Shown here in pieces: positions 22,768-32,600 of a DNA stretch of 64,000 nt. The DNA is from Clarireedia homoeocarpa (taxonomy: Eukaryota > Ascomycota > Leotiomycetes > Helotiales > Rutstroemiaceae), in the NCBI GenBank assembly GCA_001465935.1, contig LNKV01000003.1, positions 688,363 to 752,362 of the forward strand. Reading direction: 5' to 3'. The notes under the pieces were generated by a model. The model made no database searches and was not told the DNA's origin. It was given only the letters and a program-made list of their open reading frames with translations. A program made the translations under genes and the position numbers. The stretch's first letter is position 1; each line of letters opens with the position of its first letter.

Positions 22768-23967
22768 TCATCTCACAATGGGTTCGATAACCTCCCTCTC
22801 CTTCTCCTTCTCATCCTCCTTCTCGCTTTCCAAATCCACTACCGCATCTTCACCTACTCCCCTAATTGTTAGCGTTCCATCCTCGCCAACACCTCCCTCG
22901 TCGTTCCCTCCCACCTCCTCGTTCCCGGCCCAGCCCACCCCACCTAAAACCTTCCTCAAAACCCCCATCTTCCTATCAAACCCCTCCAATAATTTCTCCA
23001 TGTCCACTTCTCCCCCTATTCCCATGCCCATGCCAATTCCCATCCCCATTCCGTCTCCCCCATCCTCGTCTTCCCCCTTTCCCCTCCCCTTCCCCCTCCC
23101 AAACACCCCGCCAGCCCCCGTCTCCAAACCAGCATCTACCAACCCCAACCCCACCACTTCCTCATCCCTCCAAATCCCCGTCCCCTCAATCCTCAACATC
23201 AAGCCTCCTCCTCCTCCACTAATCATCCCCTTCTCCTCCCCTTCGCCTTCTTTCCCTTCCTCCCATATCGGCGCTTTCCCCACTTCGCAATTCGTTACTT
23301 GCCATTTCTCGCTGAGACTCTGCGCTCGTATGACTGTGTCTCCCGAGGCAGCCATATCAATCAGGATGACTCTTTCCTCGCTGTCGCTATGCGTGCGCCT
23401 TCCGCCCTCGGCACTCCTCCGGCCTCCCCCCCTCTTCCCCCTTTCCGCATCCCCTCCCCTCTCCCCCTCCAGCCCACTCCGCGAACTGATCTCCTCCTCC
23501 TCCTCCTCCCCCATCGCAAGCGAATCCTCCCCCTCCCCCACCCTCCTCCACTTCTGCGACGCCCTCACACACGCATCAATCAGCGCCTCCGTATCATCAT
23601 CGCTAAAAACATAGTGTATCCGCGCCGGATGATACATGCTCATGCTCAAGGGGTCCGAGTCGGCCGGGCTCGCGGTTCGATTCGCCTCGGTCGCATCCGC
23701 AATCAGCGTGAAGAAGGGCGCGAACGATGCGGGTCTTGCAGGGAGGGCCATGGCTGCTGTCGCCGCCGTAGGAGGCTGCATCGCGTCGTCGGGCTCGGGC
23801 TCGGGGGAGATGGAGGGGAAGAGTTCGGTTGGCGGCGGCGCGAGACTGTTGATGGAGAGGGGAGAGGTCGAGAAGCGTGGGAGCGAGGATGCATTGCTGG
23901 GGGAGAGACCTGCAGCTGGGGGATCGGTGCCTGCTGGGGGAGGAGGTATTGGTATCGAGGTGGACAT
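22768..23967 (-). CDS. Uncharacterised acidic, Gly/Glu-rich protein, single exon
   Basis: An intact 399-codon frame starts at the ATG at 23967. I do not recognise the family by name. Residues 1-80 are Pro/Ser-rich and disordered. The most conserved-looking part, near residues 105-140, is HYVFSDDDTEALIDACVRAS, followed by a region with DSEERVILIDMAASGDTVIRAQSLSEKWQV that looks folded. The C-terminal half is very Gly/Met/Glu-rich (GMGMGIGMGMGIGGEVDMEK) and ends in a charged Glu/Lys tail. No signal peptide or membrane segment is visible. Base composition is clearly more GC-rich and strand-asymmetric than its neighbours, which also creates long artefact frames on the other strand. Upstream sequence at 23968-24500 would be its promoter. 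A regulatory or scaffold role is possible but not shown. Confidence 0.8.
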   Translation of the reverse strand: MSTSIPIPPPPAGTDPPAAGLSPSNASSLPRFSTSPLSINSLAPPPTELFPSISPEPEPDDAMQPPTAATAAMALPARPASFAPFFTLIADATEANRTASPADSDPLSMSMYHPARIHYVFSDDDTEALIDACVRASQKWRRVGEGEDSLAMGEEEEEEISSRSGLEGERGGDAERGKRGGGRRSAEGGRRTHSDSEERVILIDMAASGDTVIRAQSLSEKWQVTNCEVGKAPIWEEGKEGEGEEKGMISGGGGGLMLRIEGTGIWRDEEVVGLGLVDAGLETGAGGVFGRGKGRGKGEDEDGGDGMGMGIGMGMGIGGEVDMEKLLEGFDRKMGVLRKVLGGVGWAGNEEVGGNDEGGVGEDGTLTIRGVGEDAVVDLESEKEDEKEKEREVIEPIVR

Positions 23968-24500
23968 TTTTGATGGATGGGTTGTCGGGGGGGCGTGCCG
24001 TGTTACTGTTTCGAGATAATAGGAGTGTATTGCAAGCGGAAGGGTGCTTGCAGATTGTGGTACATGAACTGAATGCAGAATGGTTAAATAAAATTACATG
24101 AAAGTACAGGGAGAAATGAAGAGGGCCCTGACGAATGCGATAGATGCAATAAATGTTATCGGTGAAGCCTGCCCCTTATCAGCACGTGATACATTTTTCG
24201 GGCTTCAGGCGGTGTCGGTATCGATTCAGGAGAAGTTTTACACCTGAGTGCTATTTTGAGAGAGGCTCAGCGATCAATCTAGAACTCAAATATTCGTTTT
24301 CCCATTCATTTGCCTAGATGCCAATCATGTCCAATGCTAAACCTATGCATACATCCGAGTTTGACCCGCCAATAGCGGTCGTTAACGCCGTTCAAATTTC
24401 ATTTCCTCATTATCCATCATCATCGCTGCAATATACAATATATCCTGTATTTTTATTTGTGTTCTCATCATACACAGAAGCCTCCAGCCCAAGACCATTA
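23968..24500. other. Intergenic: promoter of the acidic protein gene and 3' region of the protease gene
   Basis: About 530 bp, no gene or repeat seen. Confidence 0.5.
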
Positions 24501-26221
24501 TTACATTATCAAGGTGAAAATGCCACCCCCAATACCCATCATCATCATACTCACGGCACCGACAAACACACTAGCCCACTCGAATGGGGCCGGTCCAAGC
24601 CCTGCTGCGGACTTCTTGCTGCTGCTGCTTGTTGAAGTCGATGTAAATCCACTTGCTGCACTTAAACCGGTAGCAGTGGGATTAAATGTCGCTTCTCCAG
24701 CCCCAGTTGCGGTAGCTGTCACACCAACCTTTGGAATACCTGTGGCAGTTTGAGTAACTGCTGCTTCATTTGGCGCACTGGTTGCACTCGGGATTGGGGC
24801 GCCTGCGCTCGCGAAAGAAACAACATTGGATCCGGTAGCATTGAAATCGGTTTGTGCCAATGCGATACGGTTGTTTTCGAGATCGTATACGACATATGCA
24901 GATCGAAGGAAAGTATCCCCAAACAGTGTTGGGACATCACCTGCTGCTTGGATACCGAGTTGGCAAGCGGCTTCGCCGTTGTTGTAGGTTGGCGTTTGTC
25001 CATCGCTAGTTGTGAGAGGCAAGACAAGTTGAGAGACATCCACTTTAATGACTGGCCCACCTACACCACCGAATCCATAGTTGAGACTTCCATTTTTCTT
25101 GGCGAGAGAACATGGTACAACGACGGCACCAAGCTGTTTGCTGACAGTCGCACCCAGTTCTTCAAAAATGACTGCAGCAACTTCGTCCGGAAGAAGAGTG
25201 ATTGTGGTTCCAGAATCCAAGATAGCGGGTTGCGCAAAAGTTTGTGATGTTAATTGATCGGTACCTGAAGAACTCTGAACTGAAAGAGAGGTCCATGCAA
25301 CGGTGAATGACGTCACATCGCGTCCACGAGCGCTTGGGTAAACATCTACTGAAATCAAATCTCCAGTATATTTGGCTGTGTCTATGCCACCAAACAGGAT
25401 TGATCCAGTACTGGCTTCTTCATGGGGTGTTAGTTGCCGATAATGAGAGGAGAGACGGCGAGAAGAAAAAACTTACGAAGGTCATCCAACCATAAACTGT
25501 AGGCGTTCGATTTGATCAACCCCGCGTCTACCAGTGCGACTGGTAAGTTGGGATAAGCAGTACCATTACCCGTCTGAATGTTTGCCTCTGAGGTGTTGTA
25601 TCCAATTCCCATAATTCCAATGCCAATCGATGTATCAGTGGCCAAACCCATCTGGAAATTTTTGATTGTTGCGCCCCCAATAGAGAAAGTGTCTTGGAAA
25701 TAATCGCCAGTGGATCCAGTCCCGTCCACGTATGAAATATTAAAGCCACCTCTTTCGACATCGACAAACGTTTTCGAATTGGCAGAATCAACTGTCTCTG
25801 GTTAGCAAACATTCCAAAGATAGATCACGCATCGGCCGTCAGCCAAGAGAAGCTTACAAGTCCCACCCGGACAACCGCCTTCTTTTGCGTCTGAACAAAG
25901 CGAAGCAGAAGAACTTGGTACCCAAACATCCGAGCTTCCCGTATCGATTTGAAGAGCGAAATCCTGTGCTGGAGTACCGATTGTGACGTTCGCATAGTAT
26001 AACCCCGACGTTACGGCATTTCCTAATGAGGCTGTAACTGTATCTGCTCTCTCTTCCAGTATTGACCCCCTCTTTTGCATTTGTAGCTGTCTCTTTGCTA
26101 TCTGCGCTTGTTGAACGGCAGGATTCTTAACAATCCCCATTTGGACTACGCCACTCGCATGTGCCAAGCTCAAGAGCGAAGAGCTGCAGAGTAGCGACGA
26201 GAGCGCTGTGAGTCGTGTCAT
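24501..26221 (-). CDS. GPI-anchored aspartyl protease (yapsin / OpsB-like), three exons
   Basis: Exons on the minus strand: 26221-25858, 25791-25477 and 25417-24501 (532 codons); introns are 66 and 59 bp. A signal peptide (LTALSSLLCSSSLLSLAHA) is followed by a propeptide with dibasic KR sites near residues 44 and 51, suitable for kexin-type processing. The first catalytic Asp is in QIDTGSSDVWVP (Asp93), the second in ILDSGTTITLLPDE (about Asp294), with conserved GGIDTAKYTGDL before it. The C-terminus has a Ser/Thr stalk (STSTSSSSKKSAAG) and a hydrophobic GPI signal. Family knowledge: yapsin-type proteases act at the cell surface on wall proteins and on secreted precursors. The acceptor at 25792 was chosen because the nearer AG would create a stop codon; the chosen one gives GTFDSANSKTF, the family-typical sequence. 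Confidence 0.95.
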
Positions 26222-26596
26222 GTTGGCGGAATGGGGTTGTAGGAGGAGGAAAGTAGCAGGTTCGTAGGAGCGGGAGATCGATCTAGGATGGGTAGGAGAC
26301 GAGGTCGTAGGTAGAGGAGCAAAAGGATAGTTGAAGTAGAGTTGTTGGTTGAGATGAGGGTTTTACGGTTTCAGCACTAGGCGGTTAACTGAGCCAAGTT
26401 TCGATCATTCAAGGCAGTGAGTGGGAACAGCCGGATGAGGTGGATTTGAATGCGCAGCAAGCAGAAAGACGTGGTTTAATTGATTAGCAAGCTGACCGGA
26501 AAAGATCCGGAGTGCTGAATGAGTGGAGTTGGGAAAAAAGACGACGAGACGAAAGATCACAAGTCTATCGGGATGGGTCCAAACAATTCCCCTCTA

Positions 26597-26640
26597 TTGT
26601 TCTTGTTCTTGTTCTTGTTTTTGCTCTTGTTCTTGTTCTT
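26597..26640. repeat. (TTCTTG)n array
   Basis: About seven hexamer units with two changes. Confidence 0.8.
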
Positions 26641-26963
26641 TATATGTACTGCGCTGCGAACGAAGGCCGGTTGGAAGACAAAGCAACGACTCTAGGAAGC
26701 TCGAGGAAATGAAGTAATGAAGCAATGAAGTGAAGCAATAAAGTAAGAAGGAATGAAGTAATGACTGAGTTGAGGTTACAATAACAGGGAAATTGGATTT
26801 TCTTTATTCGACGGGCATCAGCTCCTCTAGTACCGTACAAGGACATGGGTGATGAATGACTTCGTACTTGTAAACTCCTATTATTGTTTGAGATTCAGGG
26901 AACGGGATTAAGCGCCTCGATTACCAGATTTAGACATGTGTGATGTGACCATGTTACGTTTTG

Positions 26964-26998
26964 CCCTTCTTCCCCTTCTTCCCCTTCTTCCCCTTCTT
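26964..26998. repeat. (CTTCTTCCC)n array
   Basis: Four nonamer units of CCCTTCTTC type. Confidence 0.8.
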
Positions 26999-27341
26999 TT
27001 TTCCGCCTTTGCCGGCAGTGCCTGGTGGGGGCTGATTGCTGCTTCATACTTTGTCCATACTTTGTGTATACTTGGGAGACAATTCCCTCTGTCTATACTT
27101 GGGAGACAATTCCAATCATTTCGCTAAGGTTACGAGTTCAATATTTCAAAGTCTCACAAACTTCCAATCCTCTCAGAAGCTTATGACAATTGGCTTACAA
27201 TTGGCGTGAATAAGGGAGATGACGGGCTACGAAGATAGCTATTTCTCAGCTGAAGGGCTGAGAGATGTATTACCAGGGGTTAGTTGCGCCACAATTTTGT
27301 AACGTTTGTAGCTTTTGCAGGTTATAGCCGACACACCTACT

Positions 27342-27386
27342 TGGTACAACAGTACAACAGTACAACAGTACATCCAGTACATCCAT
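27342..27386. repeat. (GTACAACA)n / (GTACATCCA)n array
   Basis: Three GTACAACA units followed by two GTACATCCA units. Confidence 0.8.
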
Positions 27387-27476
27387 CCAATGTACCAAAG
27401 GGAAGTAGTACCACGGGCCGCTTCACATCAGGGAACACATCAGTCCAAGGTCACAAGGTAAAAAACTACATACTTG

Positions 27477-27548
27477 GTACACAGTACACAATACACAGTA
27501 CACAGTACACAGTACACAGTACACAGTACACAGTACACAGTACACAGT
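27477..27548. repeat. (ACAGTAC)n heptamer array
   Basis: About ten heptamer units over 72 bases, nearly perfect; each contains the palindrome GTAC. Confidence 0.85.
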
Positions 27549-27670
27549 CCCCGCAAGTCAAACGAGACCTGCATTGCGGTCGCTTCCACAAAGTAAGGCG
27601 CCCCGGGTGCGCTACCAAGCGGCGAAAAAAGCTTGGCGAAGCTTGTATTTTTCCATTTCCAGCACAATCA

Positions 27671-27759
27671 TCACCTTCACCACCTTCACCACCTTCACCA
27701 CCTTCACCACCACCTTCACCACCACCTTCACCACCACCTTCACCACCACCTTCACCACC
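27671..27759. repeat. (CACCTTCAC)n / (CACCACCTTCAC)n array
   Basis: Three or four nonamer units change to dodecamer units; about 90 bases, all multiples of three. Confidence 0.85.
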
Positions 27760-28030
27760 CATACACCACCACACTGCGTCGACCATGTCACCACCCTCAT
27801 CCTTCGAGAGATCCCGTCGAGAGGCACAACACAACCTCGATTCCTTTGAAGCTTACGGCTCAATCTTGGAATTAATCCCGTCGGCACCTCGTCCCTCCCT
27901 CGTCCTACCTTTCATAATCAGATCTTATTCCCGCATCATTCAGAAGGATCCAATTCTCCTTCATTATCCGACACATGGCATGGGATGGCATGGCATGGGA
28001 TGCTTGACAAGATGACGATCACACCCTCTA

Positions 28031-28057
28031 AGGCTCTGAGGCTCTGAGGCTCTGACG
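28031..28057. repeat. (GGCTCTGA)n octamer array
   Basis: Three GGCTCTGA units in a row. Confidence 0.7.
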
Positions 28058-28436
28058 CTTGATGTTTCATTACCCTCTCTCCAAAGTTTGCCCCTGTTTC
28101 CCGCTTTGAATTCGCGTGCTTTGTACAAAGTACTTCTATTGTGTGGTCCAGTGGTTTGCGAGTGGCTGCTCCGTTCTTGAGCCCATCCCACTGTGGCTAT
28201 GCTATGCCACGCTCTCTACTAACTATGCTATACCAGTATTGCCAACAGTTGCGGGATTTTTCAAACTCTAGTGCATGGTCTCAGCTATATCCGCATTCTC
28301 TCGCCTCTCGACGTTTCATAGGCTAATGCTTCGTATTCGGTGGGGATGAATTGCGTTATGATTTTTATCAATGCACGTGAATCACAGGCGGCACAGCAGG
28401 CTTCTAGATTCTAGGTACAACACCTGCAGTCACTCC

Positions 28437-28472
28437 AGCAAGCGAAGCAAGCGAAGCAAACGAAGCAAACGA
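28437..28472. repeat. (AGCAAGCGA / AGCAAACGA)n array
   Basis: Four nonamer units; copies three and four share the same G-to-A change. Confidence 0.75.
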
Positions 28473-28614
28473 TCTCATAGTAGCTCTCTGGGACAGCGCC
28501 GTGCAAATATTTCTTCTGATTTGAATAACTTATTCGACATCAATTATGCTTACTAAGTTATAACTTATGTGGCTTGAGCGAGTATTGTGATGGCCTGCCA
28601 GTGGCGAGGAGACC

Positions 28615-29446
28615 CTAACTAACACCATTTCGGCTCGATTTTGTCATGACATACTCCTCGACATATTCCAAGCAATCATCCCGATTTTCAATCGTCTTAA
28701 ACTCTTGTACCATCCCCACCAGGAAATACGCCATATTAGTATATGCATTTTGCTGAGCCGGACACGTACGACGCCCTCCAGAAAACGGAATAAATTTCCA
28801 ACTGTGTCTGAACCTGACCATTCTGTCTGGCTTAAATTTGGATGCATCGTCGCCCCAGATATTTTTGTCTTTATGCATGCAGCCATATATCAGTTCGATC
28901 TGGTCGCCTGGTTGTAGTAAGATAGGCTCATTTCCCGACTTCCCACCACCTCGTGGGAGGATACAAGTGGATAAACATGTCCTCCAAGTTCGGTCGACGG
29001 GATGAATACGGAGTAAGTCGAAGTGCTATAAATGTCAGCTGAGGGTTCGGTCGACGGGATGTATAAGGAGTAAGTCGAAGTGCTATATATGTCAGCTGAG
29101 GATTACAATGCGGTTTTGGGGATACGGTATGAACTTGCTTTCGTCCATCACAGCTTGCACATATTTCAAAGACTTGAGAAATTCAAAAGTTAGCTCTTGC
29201 TCCGATGGGATAGCAGCGACTTCTTTTCTTAGTTTCTCCCAGCTTTCAGGACTTCTAGCGAGGAGAAAGAGCATACTGGAAGTTACCGTTCCTACCGAAT
29301 CTCTCGCCGCAAAGAAGGCATTTATAAGTTCATTTCGAATAAGAGTCTTGTTGTCTGGGTACTTTTGAACAAGCTCTCTAAGGAGAATATGCTTGTAGGT
29401 CGATAGCTCTCTGATGGTTTCGATTGACTGGCCCGCGCTTCAAGAT
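28615..29446 (-). pseudogene. 5'-truncated, frameshifted cytochrome P450 remnant (CYP52-like)
   Basis: Only the C-terminal third of a P450 is present. Reading on the minus strand: part of the helix before the I-helix (LRELVQKYPDNKTL), the I-helix NAFFAARDSVGTVTSSM, then RSPESWEKLRKEVA and LKYVQAVMDE, which leads into the K-helix ETLRL across an intron with a GC donor (GCAAGT). After a break the frame continues (ILPRGGG, QPGDQIELIYGCMHKDKNI, WGDDASKFKPDRM) to the heme loop FIPFSGGRRTCPAQQNA, whose Cys ligand is intact, and to a natural-looking stop at 28615. About 300 N-terminal residues are missing, with a stop at the 5' edge. A roughly 57-base tandem duplication covers the splice acceptor and K-helix start and breaks the frame. 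The layout resembles fungal CYP52-type alkane/fatty-acid hydroxylases. It lies directly downstream of the broken NRPS gene on the same strand. Confidence 0.85.
28989..29102. repeat. Tandem duplication, about 57 bases x 2, inside the P450 remnant
   Basis: Two adjacent copies beginning GTTCGGTCGACGGGATG differ at only a few bases. They contain the splice acceptor and K-helix codons of the P450. Confidence 0.85.
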
Positions 29447-29667
29447 TATTTAAGGCCTTGGTTAAGTATCATCTTTTATACAGTCTTTCACATCCATGGC
29501 TCCGAAACATTCCGTCAAGCTTGAATATCTCGATCGCCATGAACCCACAATCACTGAAGGGTACTGTTGGTTCACTCTAAATCTCGGTACCACGAAGTCA
29601 TTCATTGAGGGCACGGATTACTGGCAACACCATCTCTCGTTAAGTTTTCATCTAGCTCTATTTGATG

Positions 29668-32600
29668 TTAAACTGGCATTGGTTCCCATTGAATGTCTGG
29701 AATATCATCCTGGGTCCATAGTCGAATGGGATTTCCGCGCCAGCGAGTACCTGGTGGAATTTTTTCGCCCCGCATTACCAAAGAAGAGGGACCGATAGTC
29801 GTGCCAGCTCCAATAACAGTACCCAGCAGTGAGATTGAGTATGGCCCAAGAGTGGCTCCAGGTTGTAAGTCGACGATATCCAAGCGCATCAGGCGGTCAT
29901 GGAAGAGATGGGTTTGTAGCAGGCAACCTCTGTTGATGGTAGCCCCATCTCCGATATGGACCAACTCTGCTTCTGGCAGTCTATGAGTCTCACACCATAC
30001 ACCCGTACCAATCTTGGCTCCCAGTGTACGTAGCCATACTGACAGCATCGGAGTGCCATAGCACATTTTAGCTAGCCAAGGCACGGCGAGTGACTCAACA
30101 AACGTGTCGGCCAATTCGTTTCTCCAAACAAAAGAACTCCACAGAGGGTGGTTTTCTTCAGGTCGGATTCTAGGGGTCAGGATCCACTTAGCACAAGATG
30201 CAAGCGCACAAGCAACTACTCCTGCAGTCATAAGAAGTACGCCACCTGCAGCTACTGCCCATCCAAAGCCCAACATATCTGAAATTCTACTCATGCCGAG
30301 GAATGTGAATCGCGCCAGAACTAGTGAGCAAACCAACGGAAGCAGCCTCCATATTTCAACCAACGACCTAGCTATTTTTAGTTGGAGGGTCGGGTCAAAT
30401 GTCCGGCTCTGTTCTAGAGGTTCTTCAGCTTTTCGTGGAAGCGGGAATGCCGGTCGTCCAAGCCACGACGAACCTGGATTCATCTGCATTGGAGGGGGCG
30501 CTGTACCCAGGACGCCAATTAACCCACCATCCTGTACTCTGTGCTCCAGCGCAACAATGGCAGAGTTACCGACAAATGCCCGTGTGCCAATTGAAGAAGT
30601 ACCTAATCGAATATAGCCTGCGCACAACTCGTATGGTGCGATCAAGACATCATCAGCTATAAAAGACTCGTCGTCGACTCGAAGTAGTAATGGGAGGTGT
30701 TAGGATAGTCGATGCTTCTGACCGTCGACCAACCTCGGCGCCCAACAGGCTCAACCACGTTGGGGTTAATATGCTTGCATAGAGTGGAAACAGCACAACG
30801 CGAGCTTCCCACATAAGACAATGCGTTAACCAGGCGGCCCATGCTGAAGTGCTATGCCATGATTGAAGCCCCGGCTGGAGATAACGACTTGCAAATCGAA
30901 CCAATGCAACGATTATACTCGCGTAGCAGATCATTCCGACCACGGTAACCGGCACTGCAGTTACAAAGAGTTCCACAATGATGCTCTTGAGATCATTTTC
31001 AGTGGCAGGATAAACGATCAACAAACCAACTGCAATAGCAGGTACAGCAGCTATTACTGGTATGGTTTCCAATAGGAATAGTGAGAGCGTGTATCTAAGC
31101 CGGGTCCATAAACTCTCTTCCCTTCCCAAGAAAATTTTGGATTCAAGCTCAAAGGCTGCGCTCCCAGGGGTGCGTTTTTGGACCGTTCCACTCACACATA
31201 ATCCTGGCTGAATGTTTACGAACGGCTCTATTACCGTATTGGGCATGATTGTCGTACGCGCACCAACTCTTGCGCCTTCGCCGATGGATACCGATCCGAC
31301 ATGCAGTACATCTCCATCAAGCCACCTGCCAGCTAAATCCACCTCCAGCTCTATTGCACATTCCGCACCGAAAGTAGCTAGGCCCGTTACGGGGGGAAGG
31401 GCATGCAATTGTGCATCACGTCCTACTCGACATCCAAGAAGCTTCGCGTATCCTCGACACCAGTGTGTGCCAGCGATAGAATTGATATGGTTGAGAGTCA
31501 CTAGTCGCTCCGCAGCCCATAGTCTTAGATGGATTGAGCTACCTCGACGATATCGACCAGGTGAAATCCCAACTGTGATTAACCTCACGACTACTGCTGA
31601 CATAACGACTCTACCAGGTATACTTACCAAGGCGAGCCATCCCAAAAAGAGCTGCCACCAGGGGAAACTAAGAGAATCAGTTGTCCAAGGCAATGGACCA
31701 ATGATAAACATAAGGGCTTTGTCAGACAGTGCAATGAGAATAAGCCACCGCAGACCTTCCAAGGTGCATAGTGCAAGCACAACCAGAAATTGAACATATC
31801 CCACCCAACGAGGAGTTGGTAAAATCATGCGTTCTTTTTCCTTGGTGCCTGCGAGCACTTCTATACGTCCGGTCATCGCTGCAAGTGTGTGATTTTCATA
31901 GACGTCGGCAACAGATAACGAAGGACATTTCTGCCGTAACCGAGACACAAGTTGCGCTACACCCAAACTGCTTCCACCTATGTTGAAGAAATTTGCATCC
32001 GCGGTTGTTACTGGGACACCAAGAATCCGTCGCCATTCCTCAGCTACTATTCTTATCATTCCTGGAGGTAGTGAATCGACATGACATCGAGATGGTGGGG
32101 GCCATGGCAAGGCGTTGCGGTCTATCTTGCCGGAAGTCCGCACAGGCAAGCTGTCAACTGCAACAATCATTGGTACCTGCGTAGCGGGTAGTTTTCGCAA
32201 GAGCATCTCCCGGTCGATGGTTGAATCAGCAGAACCATTTCGAACCACATAGCCAACAAGCACTTGGTGGCCCATTTCACTTTGACGTACTGCGCTTGTG
32301 GCTGCTTCGACACCGGGGAGTGTCATCAATGCAGCATCAATTTCGCCCAATTCAATGCGCCGTCCTCCGAGCTTTATTTGCTCATCATTCCGTCCGACAA
32401 ATACAATACCTTCTGGATCCGCTCGTACAAGATCTCCGGTGTGGTAGCAACGTTCCATTTCCTCGTTGCTACTGAAAACAGGCAGAGCGGAGAATTTAAT
32501 CGCATCTTTACTGGTGTCTAGGTATCGTGCTAATCCGACTCCACCAATCACTAGCTCACCGATCTCGCCCCAGCGTACAGGCTGACCATCAGGGCCCAAA

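Larger units (their letters stand above)
26222..28614. other. Gene-free region with a dense cluster of tandem repeats
   Basis: About 2.4 kb between the protease promoter and the P450 remnant. It holds at least seven different short tandem arrays (listed separately). Long open frames here are translations of the repeats. A 76-codon ATG frame at 27785-28015 has no supporting domain. Confidence 0.65.

Noticed and set aside
22760..23614. 284-codon plus-strand Pro/Ser-rich frame.
   Set aside because: Shadow of the GC-rich minus-strand gene; low-complexity translation only.
27785..28015. Plus-strand ATG frame of 76 codons starting MSPPSSFERSRRE.
   Set aside because: Upstream codons are repeat-derived and the end runs into another repeat (CATGGCATGGGATGG); no homology known.
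27284..28015. 243-codon plus-strand frame with Thr/Pro/Ser repeats.
   Set aside because: Most of it is translation of microsatellites; no ATG context or domain.
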